Source: Bacillus sp. DTU_2020_1000418_1_SI_GHA_SEK_038
GTDB taxonomy: Bacteria > Bacillota > Bacilli > Bacillales > Cytobacillaceae
NCBI RefSeq assembly: GCF_032341175.1
Contig: NZ_CP135435.1
Location: forward strand, 4,092,001-4,156,000
Length of the DNA stretch: 64,000 nt
Direction: 5' to 3'
The notes under the pieces are model-generated. The model made no database searches. It was not told the DNA's origin and saw only the letters and a list, made by a program, of their open reading frames with translations. Position 1 is the stretch's first letter; each line of letters starts with the position of its first letter. A program made the translations under genes and the position numbers. This document shows positions 7,967 to 16,694 of this stretch, in pieces.

Positions 7967-9160
7967 TTATAGCTCAATATCCTTTTTGACTTTCTTACTA
8001 ATAAACTGCACATACTCTTTTATTGGATAAGACATGATTTTTTCAGATTGTTTGAACTCAATTCCTTGCCCTTTTATTTTTTGCAGTAACTGTGGGATTG
8101 ATATCTTATTGTGATAAATGAGCTCAAAAGAATTTAACACCGTTTCTTTCCATTTCCTTTGGTCCCCGATAAAATAAGCTTCACCATTTACATAATGATT
8201 TAAAATCTCTTCAACCTTCCTACTTGGAAGTCTGGATGCTAAATTGTTTCTTGCTTCGCGAGTTTGATCATTTTCTAAAGTATCTGAAGCTGCCGCTGTT
8301 TCATTTTTTTGACCGTTTTCAATACGCTGTAGATCTTTCTCGACCTCACCATCTACTCCATAATGTTTCGACATATGCTGTATCACTTGTTTATACCAAT
8401 AAGGACTGTCAGATGAATTTTTCCTTTGTAAGGATTCCATATCCCTTTTCAAGTCTGCATCCATCTGCTGCTGGCTGCGTCCTGTAAAGGGAACATCCAG
8501 TGTGCTATCATAATAATCCATTTTATTTTGAACTGCTCTTTTCTTTCGTTCTTCTTCCCAAGCTCTGGCAAACTCTCTTTGTTTCCGTTCCTCTTCTTCC
8601 TTTTTAGCTCTTTCAGACTCTTCTTGCTTTCGAAGAATTTCCTGTTGTTGATGGATCAGCTCAAGTTGTCTTTTAAACTCTTCCTGATACCCATCTTCAT
8701 TCTCGTCAGTATAAATAAAATTAGATTGTTCATGATTAATTGTTAAGGCTTTTTCCAATGGTACTTTTATTGGTTTGTACACGGTCCTGGTCTTCTTGGG
8801 GTTATCATTCTCTTGCAAAAATCTGATAATATTAATTTCGCGTTCGTGAGGAGCAAAGTAAAACATGCTTTTTACTTGAAGATTAAAAGGACGATGATTC
8901 AGTAAAGCATTTTTCAGATTCGGTTCCAATCCTCTTATAAATTCGGTCCATAAGGAATCTTGCCTCGTTTGACTGACACACAATAATTCTCCGTCTACTA
9001 GAGAAACATGGTTAATTTCAGATTCATAAGCTAACCAATAACTATCGAATAAAAAAATTGGGGTGAAATGATGTTCATTCCGTTCATAGCCCAGCTCTTC
9101 TAATTCTGTACCTAATCTCTCGATGTCAATCTCGTAATCATTTAATAATGCAACATTCAT
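7967..9160 (-). CDS. uncharacterised 397-residue coiled-coil protein
   Basis: A soluble protein with no signal peptide. Residues 1-150 form a mixed alpha/beta domain (MNVALLNDYEIDIERLGTEL...). Residues about 160-215 are a strongly charged coiled coil (QEEILRKQEESE, AKKEEEERKQREFARAWEEE). The C-terminal about 150 residues are helical (SRKVEEILNHYVNGEAYF). GGGGGAG lies eight bases before the ATG. I do not recognise the family. It begins a stretch (7967-11047) of four poorly conserved minus-strand genes with wide AT-rich gaps, which looks accessory. No catalytic motif is visible. Confidence 0.7.
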   Translation of the reverse strand: MNVALLNDYEIDIERLGTELEELGYERNEHHFTPIFLFDSYWLAYESEINHVSLVDGELLCVSQTRQDSLWTEFIRGLEPNLKNALLNHRPFNLQVKSMFYFAPHEREINIIRFLQENDNPKKTRTVYKPIKVPLEKALTINHEQSNFIYTDENEDGYQEEFKRQLELIHQQQEILRKQEESERAKKEEEERKQREFARAWEEERKKRAVQNKMDYYDSTLDVPFTGRSQQQMDADLKRDMESLQRKNSSDSPYWYKQVIQHMSKHYGVDGEVEKDLQRIENGQKNETAAASDTLENDQTREARNNLASRLPSRKVEEILNHYVNGEAYFIGDQRKWKETVLNSFELIYHNKISIPQLLQKIKGQGIEFKQSEKIMSYPIKEYVQFISKKVKKDIEL

Positions 9161-9451
9161 TCCTTTCTCCCCCTATTGTACAAATACTTTAATTATGTAG
9201 AGCCAATACTTGATTCAAAGGGTTGTTTGCAATTTAAGATATAGTACCAAATAATCATTATTTAATATAAATGATTGAGTTATGAGAACACCTTATCAAT
9301 GCAACTACATGCAGCAAGAAGAGCGGCTGACCAATTAATATTGACGCTTGTTAAAAAGAAGTTAACTTCCCTACATTCTTTGGTCGAGAGCGGAGGGGGT
9401 TACCTTTTCTAACATTATGGCTAGGGAATTTCTGTGATGGAAATCTAGTGT

Positions 9452-9908
9452 TCAATCCTTTAATTTTTTTATTGCCCGTTTTGCCAAAGCCCTTGGACTA
9501 CTAATATCAAGCATTAGGTTCGCTGCATCTAATAGATAATTTTTGTTTTCTTTTATGTAAGTTACGAATGTTTTTTTTGAAGTTTCCACTATTTGTTTAT
9601 AATTATTTTCTTGGTGAACCTGTTTAAAAGGATCCATATCTAAAAAAATCTTACCATCTTCTTTGCTGATAATTTTTACAATTACTCTTTGTCCTATTTT
9701 TAAGTTAAAATTCTTAAAGTCACCTTTTGCTATTCCAATAGTACCATCACGCAATTCAACATAGGCTCCAAATTTCATAAGTCCAGTAATTTTCCCTACC
9801 ATTTCCTTATCAGAGAAGTAGCTGTCGTTAGAAAATTCAATACCACAATTATTACAAAATTTTGTTTTCCTCAATTTGTACTTCTTCACAATTTTGACAG
9901 TAACTCAT
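9452..9908 (-). pseudogene. zinc-ribbon plus S1-domain RNA-binding protein, split by a frameshift
   Basis: A good start exists at 9908 (GGGAGAGAG, then ATG) and encodes MSYCQNCEEVQIEEN, but the frame hits TAA after 18 codons. Shifting by one base at the run ACAAAATTTTG (about 9855-9865) continues into KFCNNCGIEF, completing a two-CxxC zinc ribbon. It then continues into an S1 OB-fold (GKITGLMKFGAYVELRDGTI, about residues 35-85) and a helical tail. The uninterrupted frame alone would need a GTG at 9889 with no ribosome site and half a zinc ribbon. Removing one A or T restores a protein of about 151 residues. It may be a true pseudogene, a sequencing error or a programmed shift. Confidence 0.7.
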
Positions 9909-10318
9909 TATTCTCTCTCCCTAATAATCTTGAAATTGGAATTTATTTTAGTGACCACGCTAAACAAATCGCTATTATTTTAGTCTTTTCCTCTTAATTT
10001 TGAAATAAGATTTGGGTGTACTTGCTGATCAAATGATGATGAATCTAATGTGCTTTAATTCCCGACACTCTATATCGAGCTAGTACTTGAATGCATCAAT
10101 TTCAAAATGTTTACTAAAAATTTTATAAAGATAAATATAACCTATTGTGTAAATTTCGCTTCCTCTTCCATAACGAATAATAGATTTTCAGTTCCAACTT
10201 ATTGAGCTAATTGTCTCCATTGACTTTCTTTTATACTCTGCTAGTCACCTTGGACAAAAATCTTTCAACTTAGTATGGCAATGATTAGGCACCAAAAACA
10301 GAGACTCCCCACTCCATT
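9909..10318. other. AT-rich gap without a supportable gene
   Basis: No start with a ribosome site was found. One minus-strand frame stays open for about 45 codons around 10060-10190 (IYTIGYIYLYKIFSKHFEID, then a stop); it might be a decayed coding fragment but I cannot assign it. No clear terminator or promoter was found. Confidence 0.4.
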
Positions 10319-11047
10319 TTACAATTTCCGATAATATACTAGATCTTCATCTTTTATATGTATTAATTCCTTTAACTTAAAGTATGTTTCGGTTAAATGA
10401 CCTCTTCCTCCTGTGTAACCAAAATAAGCACCTGTAATTGCTGTATAACATCCTGTCCTTTCAATTCTTGTTAAAAAACCTTTTAACTCGGCAGGAGATA
10501 TATTTAATACCTGAGATGTTTCTTTTTCAAATTCGTTCCAAAAAGAGTCAGCTCTTTGCAATTCATTTTCATTTTCTTTGATTTCATTCCTACTTTCATA
10601 TGTATCAAGAAGATATAAAATTGTTAATTCACGATTTGTTAAATCATCTAAAATCTTTAAATAATCATCATATTCATCTGCTTTACTTATAATTCGAGAA
10701 TACATGCCGTTTTTAAGTAACCTTGCAAAAAATCGGATTTTTTCTCTTTGCTTAGTAAAAAGAGCCGCTTTATATGTGGAAAAATATGAATGTAGGAAAT
10801 CCTCATTTTTAATTAAATCAGGAGTTAATTCAATTCTCCCCATCCCTAATTCATCATAGAAAATTTTTGCCCTATCTAGTAATATATTGTTATATGAAAC
10901 AGTTAATAAGTTATCAACTACCGCTCCATAAGGGACAGCCTGAATTAACCCTCTAATTACTGTGTTCTTACTATATTTCTTTAACAAATCATCTTGAATT
11001 GAATTCTTTATAATTTTATCTGGAATAGATAATTCATTTTTATCCAT
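10319..11047 (-). CDS. uncharacterised 242-residue helical protein
   Basis: A mostly helical soluble protein. Near the N-terminus is a short hydrophobic stretch (IRGLIQAVPYGAVVDNLL, about 32-50), followed by long amphipathic helices (YFSTYKAALFTKQREKIRFF). A C-terminal Gly/Tyr-rich patch, ITGAYFGYTGGRGHL, looks like a compact helix-turn-helix or beta-hairpin end. I start it at the ATG at 11047 because TTGGGGTGAT lies just upstream; GTG and ATG codons at 11056 and 11053 overlap that ribosome site. I do not recognise the family. It lies between the broken S1 gene and galE, with no operon partners. Confidence 0.65.
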   Translation of the reverse strand: MDKNELSIPDKIIKNSIQDDLLKKYSKNTVIRGLIQAVPYGAVVDNLLTVSYNNILLDRAKIFYDELGMGRIELTPDLIKNEDFLHSYFSTYKAALFTKQREKIRFFARLLKNGMYSRIISKADEYDDYLKILDDLTNRELTILYLLDTYESRNEIKENENELQRADSFWNEFEKETSQVLNISPAELKGFLTRIERTGCYTAITGAYFGYTGGRGHLTETYFKLKELIHIKDEDLVYYRKL

Positions 11048-11125
11048 ACTCATCACCCCAACAATCTAATCATTTGTAAAATATCCAGAGCAAAAAATTA
11101 TTCAATAAACAACAGTGAAGTATAC

Positions 11126-12097
11126 TTAATACTTCTGATTCCGTTGCCAATTCCAAGCACTCTCAATTATCTCCTCTAAACCTTTCTCCGCTTTCCAGCC
11201 AAGTTCTTTGTAGATCTTCTGTGCGGAAGCAACTAATCTTGCTGGATCTCCTTCACGTCTATTAGCCATCACAACATGTGCGTTTACCCCTGTAACCCTT
11301 TCACAAGTCTCAATGACCTCTTTAACAGAATATCCTAGTCCATTGCCCAAATTATAAGTAGCAGTATTCTTTTTCCCTTCAAATAAGGAGTCTAAAGCCA
11401 ATACATGTGCTCTGGCCAAGTCTGTAACATGGATATAATCTCGGATACATGTTCCATCAGGCGTATCGTAGTCCGATCCAAATACAGAAACTTTCTCTCT
11501 AGCATCTGCTAAATGCTGAAGTACGATTGGGATTAAATGTGTTTCTGGATCATGACTCTCTCCAGTTTCAGCTGATGCATGAGCCCCAGCTGCGTTAAAG
11601 TAACGTAATACAACGTAATTGAGGTCATATGCTCTCGCGTAATCAGCTAGAATCTGTTCAATCATCAGCTTTGATCTTCCATAAGGATTAATTGGATTCG
11701 TTTCACAAGATTCATAAATTAATTCTACATTGGGAACCCCATACGTAGCTGCCGTTGAAGAAAAAATAAAGTTCTTCACGTTATGTTTTAACATCACTCT
11801 CAAAAGAGTAAGAGTGGCTGCCACATTGTTCTCATAGTATTTGATCGGATCAACAACAGATTCTCCTACTAAACTATTAGCTGCAAAATGCATAACGGCA
11901 TTAATTGGATATTTGGAAAAAACCGCTTCAAGATCTACTGCATTCCCAAGATCACCCATTACAAAAACCGCGCGCTTATCTACTGCTTCCTCATGTCCCG
12001 TTGAAAGATTATCCAAAACGATAACTTCTTTTGATTCTACTAATTCTTTAACAAGATGGCTGCCAATGTAGCCAGCTCCGCCTACTACTAATATCAT
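11126..12097 (-). CDS. galE: UDP-glucose 4-epimerase
   Basis: A 323-residue short-chain dehydrogenase of the extended family that interconverts UDP-glucose and UDP-galactose (or the GlcNAc/GalNAc pair) in the cytoplasm. The NAD-binding motif GGAGYIGSH is at residues 6-14, the catalytic Ser/Thr stretch is FSSTAATYG (about 112-120), and the Tyr-x3-Lys pair is YGRSK (about 144-148). RYFNAAGA and GDPARLVAS are family hallmarks. Length is normal. It lies downstream of the rhamnose genes but behind a likely terminator at 12311-12357, so it probably has its own promoter in 12100-12300. It would supply galactose units for the same surface glycan. Confidence 0.92.
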   Translation of the reverse strand: MILVVGGAGYIGSHLVKELVESKEVIVLDNLSTGHEEAVDKRAVFVMGDLGNAVDLEAVFSKYPINAVMHFAANSLVGESVVDPIKYYENNVAATLTLLRVMLKHNVKNFIFSSTAATYGVPNVELIYESCETNPINPYGRSKLMIEQILADYARAYDLNYVVLRYFNAAGAHASAETGESHDPETHLIPIVLQHLADAREKVSVFGSDYDTPDGTCIRDYIHVTDLARAHVLALDSLFEGKKNTATYNLGNGLGYSVKEVIETCERVTGVNAHVVMANRREGDPARLVASAQKIYKELGWKAEKGLEEIIESAWNWQRNQKY

Positions 12098-12429
12098 TTG
12101 CTATCATCCCCATTTCATGACAAGTTAAATAAACCTTGCTGAAATTAATATCTGCAAGGATTTTCTTATAAGATACTTTCCAGCTTTATATTAATGGTCA
12201 TGAATCACAGGCCAAACATGTGAAACCGTATTTTCTTAATGAGTGTCTTGAATGAGAATACTCAGTCTGACAATCAGCAATAATTTACTTGCACTTGGTA
12301 ATATTCTCAATAAAAAACTTTAGCTTAATTACATAACTGAACTTAGGCTAAAACCATGAAACAAAATAATTCGAGTTTTGCACAGACACTCAAATTATGA
12401 ATTCCAGGACCTCGATCAGATTCAATATA
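12098..12429. other. gap between the rhamnose operon and galE
   Basis: It holds the terminator candidate at 12311-12357 and presumably the galE promoter. No gene was found, and no clear -35/-10 pair could be fixed. Confidence 0.4.
12311..12357 (-). terminator. terminator at the end of the polysaccharide operon
   Basis: On the minus strand TTTAGC-C-TAA (12354-12345) pairs with TTA-A-GCTAAA, followed by GTTTTTTATTG. It lies after the last glycosyltransferase gene and before galE. Confidence 0.5.
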
Positions 12430-13341
12430 TCAATTGTAGTTCCAATAAGATTTATACATACTAATTTTCCTCCTCAATGCGGGGGACAATTTTTTATGAT
12501 TTCTTCCCATCTTGTAGCCCACAAGTTTGGCACCATTACGCAAAATAGATAACGGTAATAAGTGAAGCTTCCTGATTTCTTTTAAATATCGCCATTCAGT
12601 CAATACGAATTTCAAGCCTTCTCCTTCTGGACTTAAAAATTCATCTAATATCCACTTCTCACGATCATGAAAAACACCAATATCAAAGTTTCTTTGAAAT
12701 TCCTGCCTGACTGTATAATCATGTGAGTGGAACACTTTTGCCTCTGCCATATAAGCAATAGAATACCCAGCTAAAGCTGCTTTTGCTGCAACATACATAT
12801 CTTCTCCCAAGATTATGTTGATTGGGAAACCCCCTATCTCATCTAATATGCTCTTCCGATAAGCTGCAAACGAATTCGATGTAAATACCGTTTTCAATCC
12901 ATATTGTTTTTTATTTTCTAGCCTCTTTATTAAAGTTTGTTCTGGATAATTAAAGGTACGTGCAAAGCTTCCGAAAACTTGTGCATTCTTATGGGGTAAT
13001 TGCCTTCCATAAGCAATTCCTACATTCTCGTCTGCAAAAGCACTTATTAATTTATCAATGCTTTTATCATCAAACAAAATAGCATCTTGGGTCAGGTAAA
13101 CAATAATTTCCCCTCTTGCTTCTTTTGCTGCAAGATTTCTTGTTCCACCATGATTAAAATTCCTTCGTTCAACCTCAATAACCTGAGCACCGTAAGATAT
13201 AGAAACATCCTTTGTATGGTCGTTAGAAGAAGAGTCTATAACAATAATTTCAATATCTTCTCTTTTAGGAATTAAAGGAAGCAGATTCTTAAGATCCTGC
13301 TCCGCATTTAGAGTGGGAATAATAACCGAAACAGTCTTCAT
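12430..13341 (-). CDS. GT2-family glycosyltransferase, rhamnosyltransferase-like
   Basis: A 303-residue GT-A fold glycosyltransferase. The nucleotide-sugar-binding start is SVIIPTLNAEQDL (residues 5-17), followed by IIVIDSSSNDHT (DSS in place of DGS). EIIVYLTQDAILFDDKS contains the QDA metal-site stretch (about 77-95), and GEDMYVAAKAALAGY carries the ED catalytic-base motif (about 185). These features fit the rhamnosyltransferase-like branch of GT2. It is the last gene of the rfb group, 28 bases after rfbD, so transfer of the dTDP-rhamnose made there is a reasonable guess. No membrane segment is seen, so it would act at the inner face on the lipid-linked glycan. Confidence 0.82.
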   Translation of the reverse strand: MKTVSVIIPTLNAEQDLKNLLPLIPKREDIEIIVIDSSSNDHTKDVSISYGAQVIEVERRNFNHGGTRNLAAKEARGEIIVYLTQDAILFDDKSIDKLISAFADENVGIAYGRQLPHKNAQVFGSFARTFNYPEQTLIKRLENKKQYGLKTVFTSNSFAAYRKSILDEIGGFPINIILGEDMYVAAKAALAGYSIAYMAEAKVFHSHDYTVRQEFQRNFDIGVFHDREKWILDEFLSPEGEGLKFVLTEWRYLKEIRKLHLLPLSILRNGAKLVGYKMGRNHKKLSPALRRKISMYKSYWNYN

Positions 13342-13369
13342 TTCATTCTTCCTTACTATTAAATTACTT

Positions 13370-14212
13370 TTAATTACTTGTCATTAAGAATTTCTTTAAC
13401 GAATCTCGCCAAAATGGCATTTCTTTAAAACCGTTCAATCTCAATCCCATATGATCTAACACTGAGTAGCTAGGACGAGGTGCGGGTCTCGGAAAGTCTT
13501 TTGTTGTACAAGGCACCACCTTTACATCAATTGCCGACTCTTCAAAAATCGCCTTTGCAAATTCAAACCACGAGCATTGTCCTGAGTTGGAAATGTGGTA
13601 AACACCGTACTTTTCTGTCTGTATTAAGTCGATAATTCTTTCGGCTAGATCCACTGTATAAGTCGGTGCCCCAATTTGATCGTCAACTACTGATAACTCT
13701 TTCTTTTCCTCACCCAATTTTAACATTGTTTTCACAAAGTTATTTCCATACTTGCCGTACACCCAAGATGTACGGACAATATAGAATTTCGAGTGGAAAT
13801 TTCGGACAAATTTCTCACCGGCTAGCTTTGACTCTCCATAAACACCAAGTGGATTCGATAGTTTAAACTCATTGATTGGGTCACTTGCTGTTCCGTCAAA
13901 AACATAATCTGTACTAACATACACTAATTTTGCGTTAATTTTTTCTGCAGCTACTGATACATTTCTTGTTCCGATAGCATTAACCAAAAATGCATGATCT
14001 GGTTCTGACTCCGCTAAATCAACTTTTGTGTGGGCAGCTGCATGAATCACTACGTCAGGGGTTATATTAATAAAGACCTCATTTACCTGATTGATATTCG
14101 TAATATCCAGATCTTCTCTCCCATACCCAAATACTTCATAGCCATTACTCTCAAGCATCCATACTAAATCAGTACCCAGTTGCCCTTTTGCACCTGTTAC
14201 AATGACCTTCAT
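13370..14212 (-). CDS. rfbD: dTDP-4-dehydrorhamnose reductase
   Basis: A 280-residue short-chain dehydrogenase that performs the last step of dTDP-L-rhamnose synthesis, reducing dTDP-4-keto-L-rhamnose with NAD(P)H. It shows GAKGQLGTDL (7-16), the active-site stretch YVSTDYVFDG (about 99-108), the YGESKLAGE Tyr-Lys pair (about 127-135), RTSWVYG and the C-terminal RPxYSVLD-type RPSYSVLDH. Its start overlaps the stop of rfbB by four bases (ATGA), so the two are translationally coupled. Length matches the family. The pathway is complete here: rfbA, rfbC, rfbB and rfbD in transcription order. Confidence 0.93.
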   Translation of the reverse strand: MKVIVTGAKGQLGTDLVWMLESNGYEVFGYGREDLDITNINQVNEVFINITPDVVIHAAAHTKVDLAESEPDHAFLVNAIGTRNVSVAAEKINAKLVYVSTDYVFDGTASDPINEFKLSNPLGVYGESKLAGEKFVRNFHSKFYIVRTSWVYGKYGNNFVKTMLKLGEEKKELSVVDDQIGAPTYTVDLAERIIDLIQTEKYGVYHISNSGQCSWFEFAKAIFEESAIDVKVVPCTTKDFPRPAPRPSYSVLDHMGLRLNGFKEMPFWRDSLKKFLMTSN

Positions 14213-15222
14213 TTATTTTCACCATACTGTTTATTGTAGTAATCCATATATGATCCAGTTTTGATATCCTTCCACCATTCTTGATTATCCTTGTACCATT
14301 GAATCGTTTCTACAATTCCTGTATCAAATGTATATTTCGGTTTCCAACCAAGTTCATTCATAAGCTTCATTGGGTCAATGGCATAGCGGCGGTCATGGCC
14401 GAGACGATCTTCCACATACTTGATTAACTGATTTGAAGCACCAAGCTTTTCAATTATTAGGTGAACAATTTCATTATTCGTCCGCTCATTATGTCCTCCA
14501 ATATTGTATACCTCGCCTGGAACCCCTTTGTGTATCACTAAGTCGATGGCTGAACAATGATCCTTTACATGAAGCCAGTCACGGATATTTTTGCCGTCTC
14601 CATAAATCGGTAGCTCTTTTCCTTCCATTGCATTTGTTATCATTAATGGAATCAATTTCTCTGGAAAATGATATGGCCCATAATTATTAGAACAGCGTGT
14701 AATATTCACGTTCATCCCGTATGTTTCATAATAAGATCTTACAAGCATGTCTCCTCCAGCTTTGCTAGCTGAATATGGGCTGTTCGGCGCGAGTGTTGTT
14801 TCCTCAGTAAAATAACCGCTTTCACCTAAAGAACCATACACTTCATCTGTAGAAATTTGTATATACTTTTGTACCCCATTTGCTTTTGCTGCGTCTAAAA
14901 GAGCCTGAGTACCAAGTACATTGCTTTTCACAAAAACATCTGGTTCAGTAATACTTCGATCAACATGAGACTCAGCTGCAAAGTTAACGAGTATATCAAT
15001 CCTATGTTCCTTTAGAATATGTTCAACAAGTTTACGATTGTTAATATCACCTTTGACAAATGCATAGTTTGGATTTCCCTCTAAACTTCTTAGGTTTCCT
15101 AAATTCCCTGCATATGTAAGTAAGTCATAATTAACAACTTTATAGTCGCTATATTTTTCAAGGATAAAATGAACAAAATTACTTCCTATAAATCCAGCTC
15201 CACCTGTTACTAAAAGATTCAT
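14209..15222 (-). CDS. rfbB: dTDP-glucose 4,6-dehydratase
   Basis: A 337-residue NAD-dependent dehydratase converting dTDP-glucose to dTDP-4-keto-6-deoxyglucose, the second step of rhamnose synthesis. Motifs are TGGAGFIGSNFVH (near the N-terminus), FAAESHVDRSI (about 78-88), the catalytic ISTDEVYG (about 127-134), YSASKAGGDMLVRSY with the Tyr-Lys pair (about 153-167), and RCSNNYGPYHFPEKLIPLMI. I start it at the ATG at 15222, nine bases after GGGAGAG; this ATG overlaps the rfbC stop (ATGA). Starting at 15237 would add five residues and bury the ribosome site. Confidence 0.94.
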   Translation of the reverse strand: MNLLVTGGAGFIGSNFVHFILEKYSDYKVVNYDLLTYAGNLGNLRSLEGNPNYAFVKGDINNRKLVEHILKEHRIDILVNFAAESHVDRSITEPDVFVKSNVLGTQALLDAAKANGVQKYIQISTDEVYGSLGESGYFTEETTLAPNSPYSASKAGGDMLVRSYYETYGMNVNITRCSNNYGPYHFPEKLIPLMITNAMEGKELPIYGDGKNIRDWLHVKDHCSAIDLVIHKGVPGEVYNIGGHNERTNNEIVHLIIEKLGASNQLIKYVEDRLGHDRRYAIDPMKLMNELGWKPKYTFDTGIVETIQWYKDNQEWWKDIKTGSYMDYYNKQYGENK

Positions 15223-15782
15223 TTGTGACTCTCCCATACAAAGTTATTTTCGGCTTCTTCAAGCACTGGATGGATTTCATCCTTCCCTGATAAAATTGGT
15301 GTAGCTGTAGGCCAATCAATCGCCAAAGTTGGGTCATTCCAAGCAATCCCACGATCATGCTCTGGAGAATAAAGCTCATCCACTTTATATTGAACCTCTG
15401 TATTTTCGACTAACGTACAAAAACCATGAGCAAATCCTTTTGGCACTAATAATTGACGATTATTACTCGCAGATAAAATAAATCCTTGCCACTTTCCATA
15501 GGTAAGGGAACCTTTACGAATGTCAATAATTACATCGTAAATTGCTCCACTCGTCACACGCACAAGCTTTGTCTGGGATTTAGGTTCCAATTGATAGTGC
15601 AAGCCGCGAAGTGTTCCCGCTGGCTGTGATAAAGAGTGGTTATCTTGTACAAATTCAATATTAATCCCTAATTCATTAAATATCTGCTTATTATAACTCT
15701 CAATAAAAAAACCGCGGTGATCTCCGAACACTTTTGGTTCGAAAAGATACGCCCCCGGTAATTTTGTTTCTATTTTTTTCAT
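15219..15782 (-). CDS. rfbC: dTDP-4-dehydrorhamnose 3,5-epimerase
   Basis: A 187-residue cupin-fold epimerase converting dTDP-4-keto-6-deoxyglucose to dTDP-4-keto-L-rhamnose. The family signatures are FGDHRGFFIESYN (about 19-31), FVQDNHSLS (about 44-52), TLRGLHYQ (contains the catalytic His, about 58-65), VIDIRKGS and VPKGFAHGF (about 113-121). The ATG at 15782 follows GGGAGG at nine bases; the in-frame TTG at 15797 overlaps that site and is unlikely. Its stop overlaps the rfbB start. It is located between rfbA and rfbB in a standard order. Confidence 0.94.
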   Translation of the reverse strand: MKKIETKLPGAYLFEPKVFGDHRGFFIESYNKQIFNELGINIEFVQDNHSLSQPAGTLRGLHYQLEPKSQTKLVRVTSGAIYDVIIDIRKGSLTYGKWQGFILSASNNRQLLVPKGFAHGFCTLVENTEVQYKVDELYSPEHDRGIAWNDPTLAIDWPTATPILSGKDEIHPVLEEAENNFVWESHK

Positions 15783-15797
15783 AACCAAACCTCCCAA

Positions 15798-16685
15798 TTA
15801 AAACTGATAAATTGGCTGCTTTCGATTAGCTAAACGAATTAAATACTCACCATATTGATTTTTCTTCAAAGGCTCAGCAAGTGCTAGTAACTGGTCTTTA
15901 TCTATATACCCCTTAATAAACGCAATCTCCTCTAAACAGGCAATCTTCAAACTTTGTCGTTTCTCTATTGTTTCGATAAACTGAGATGCTTCTAATAAAG
16001 ATTCATGTGTTCCTGAATCGAACCACGAAAATCCACGACCTAAAATTTCAACATGTAGATCCCCAGATTCAAAATAGGCTTTATTAACATCCGTAATCTC
16101 AAGCTCACCACGAGCAGAAGGCTTAATATTTTTGGCAATATCAATCACTCGATTATCATAGAAATAGAGACCTGTTATTGCATAATTCGATTTCGGCTCA
16201 ACTGGTTTTTCTTCGATTGATCGAACAATACCATACTCATCAAAGTCAACTACACCAAATCGCTCCGGATCATTCACATAATAACCAAACACCGTAGCTC
16301 CACTTTCTCGCTCAGCAGCACTCTTGAGCATGCTAGTGAGCCCATGGCCATAATAAAGATTATCTCCTAAAATCAATGCAACATGATCATTCCCAATGAA
16401 TTCTTCACCAATCAAAAAGGCTTGGGCTAAACCATCTGGAGAGGGCTGTACAGCGTAAGATAATGAAATACCAATATGCGATCCTTCTCCCAGTAGCTGC
16501 TCAAAACGCGGAGTGTCTTCAGGAGTTGAGATAATTAAAATATCCTTGATTCCTGCTAGCATTAAAACGGAAAGTGGGTAAAAAATCATTGGTTTATCAT
16601 ATATAGGTAGTAATTGTTTTGATATTGCTTTTGTTAGTGGGTACAGTCTTGTTCCACTGCCTCCCGCCAATATAATGCCTTTCAT
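15798..16685 (-). CDS. rfbA: glucose-1-phosphate thymidylyltransferase
   Basis: A 295-residue nucleotidyltransferase that makes dTDP-glucose from dTTP and glucose-1-phosphate, the first committed step of dTDP-rhamnose synthesis. The signature [11 protein letters not shown] is at residues 8-18 with [16 protein letters not shown] (24-39). [12 protein letters not shown] carries the metal-binding Asp (about 104-115), and [20 protein letters not shown] is the sugar-binding stretch. Length (295) is typical for RmlA. It is the first of the four rhamnose genes, 15 bases before rfbC, and nine bases after the Wzy-like gene. Confidence 0.94.
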   Translation of the reverse strand: MKGIILAGGSGTRLYPLTKAISKQLLPIYDKPMIFYPLSVLMLAGIKDILIISTPEDTPRFEQLLGEGSHIGISLSYAVQPSPDGLAQAFLIGEEFIGNDHVALILGDNLYYGHGLTSMLKSAAERESGATVFGYYVNDPERFGVVDFDEYGIVRSIEEKPVEPKSNYAITGLYFYDNRVIDIAKNIKPSARGELEITDVNKAYFESGDLHVEILGRGFSWFDSGTHESLLEASQFIETIEKRQSLKIACLEEIAFIKGYIDKDQLLALAEPLKKNQYGEYLIRLANRKQPIYQF

Positions 16686-16694
16686 TTTTTATTT

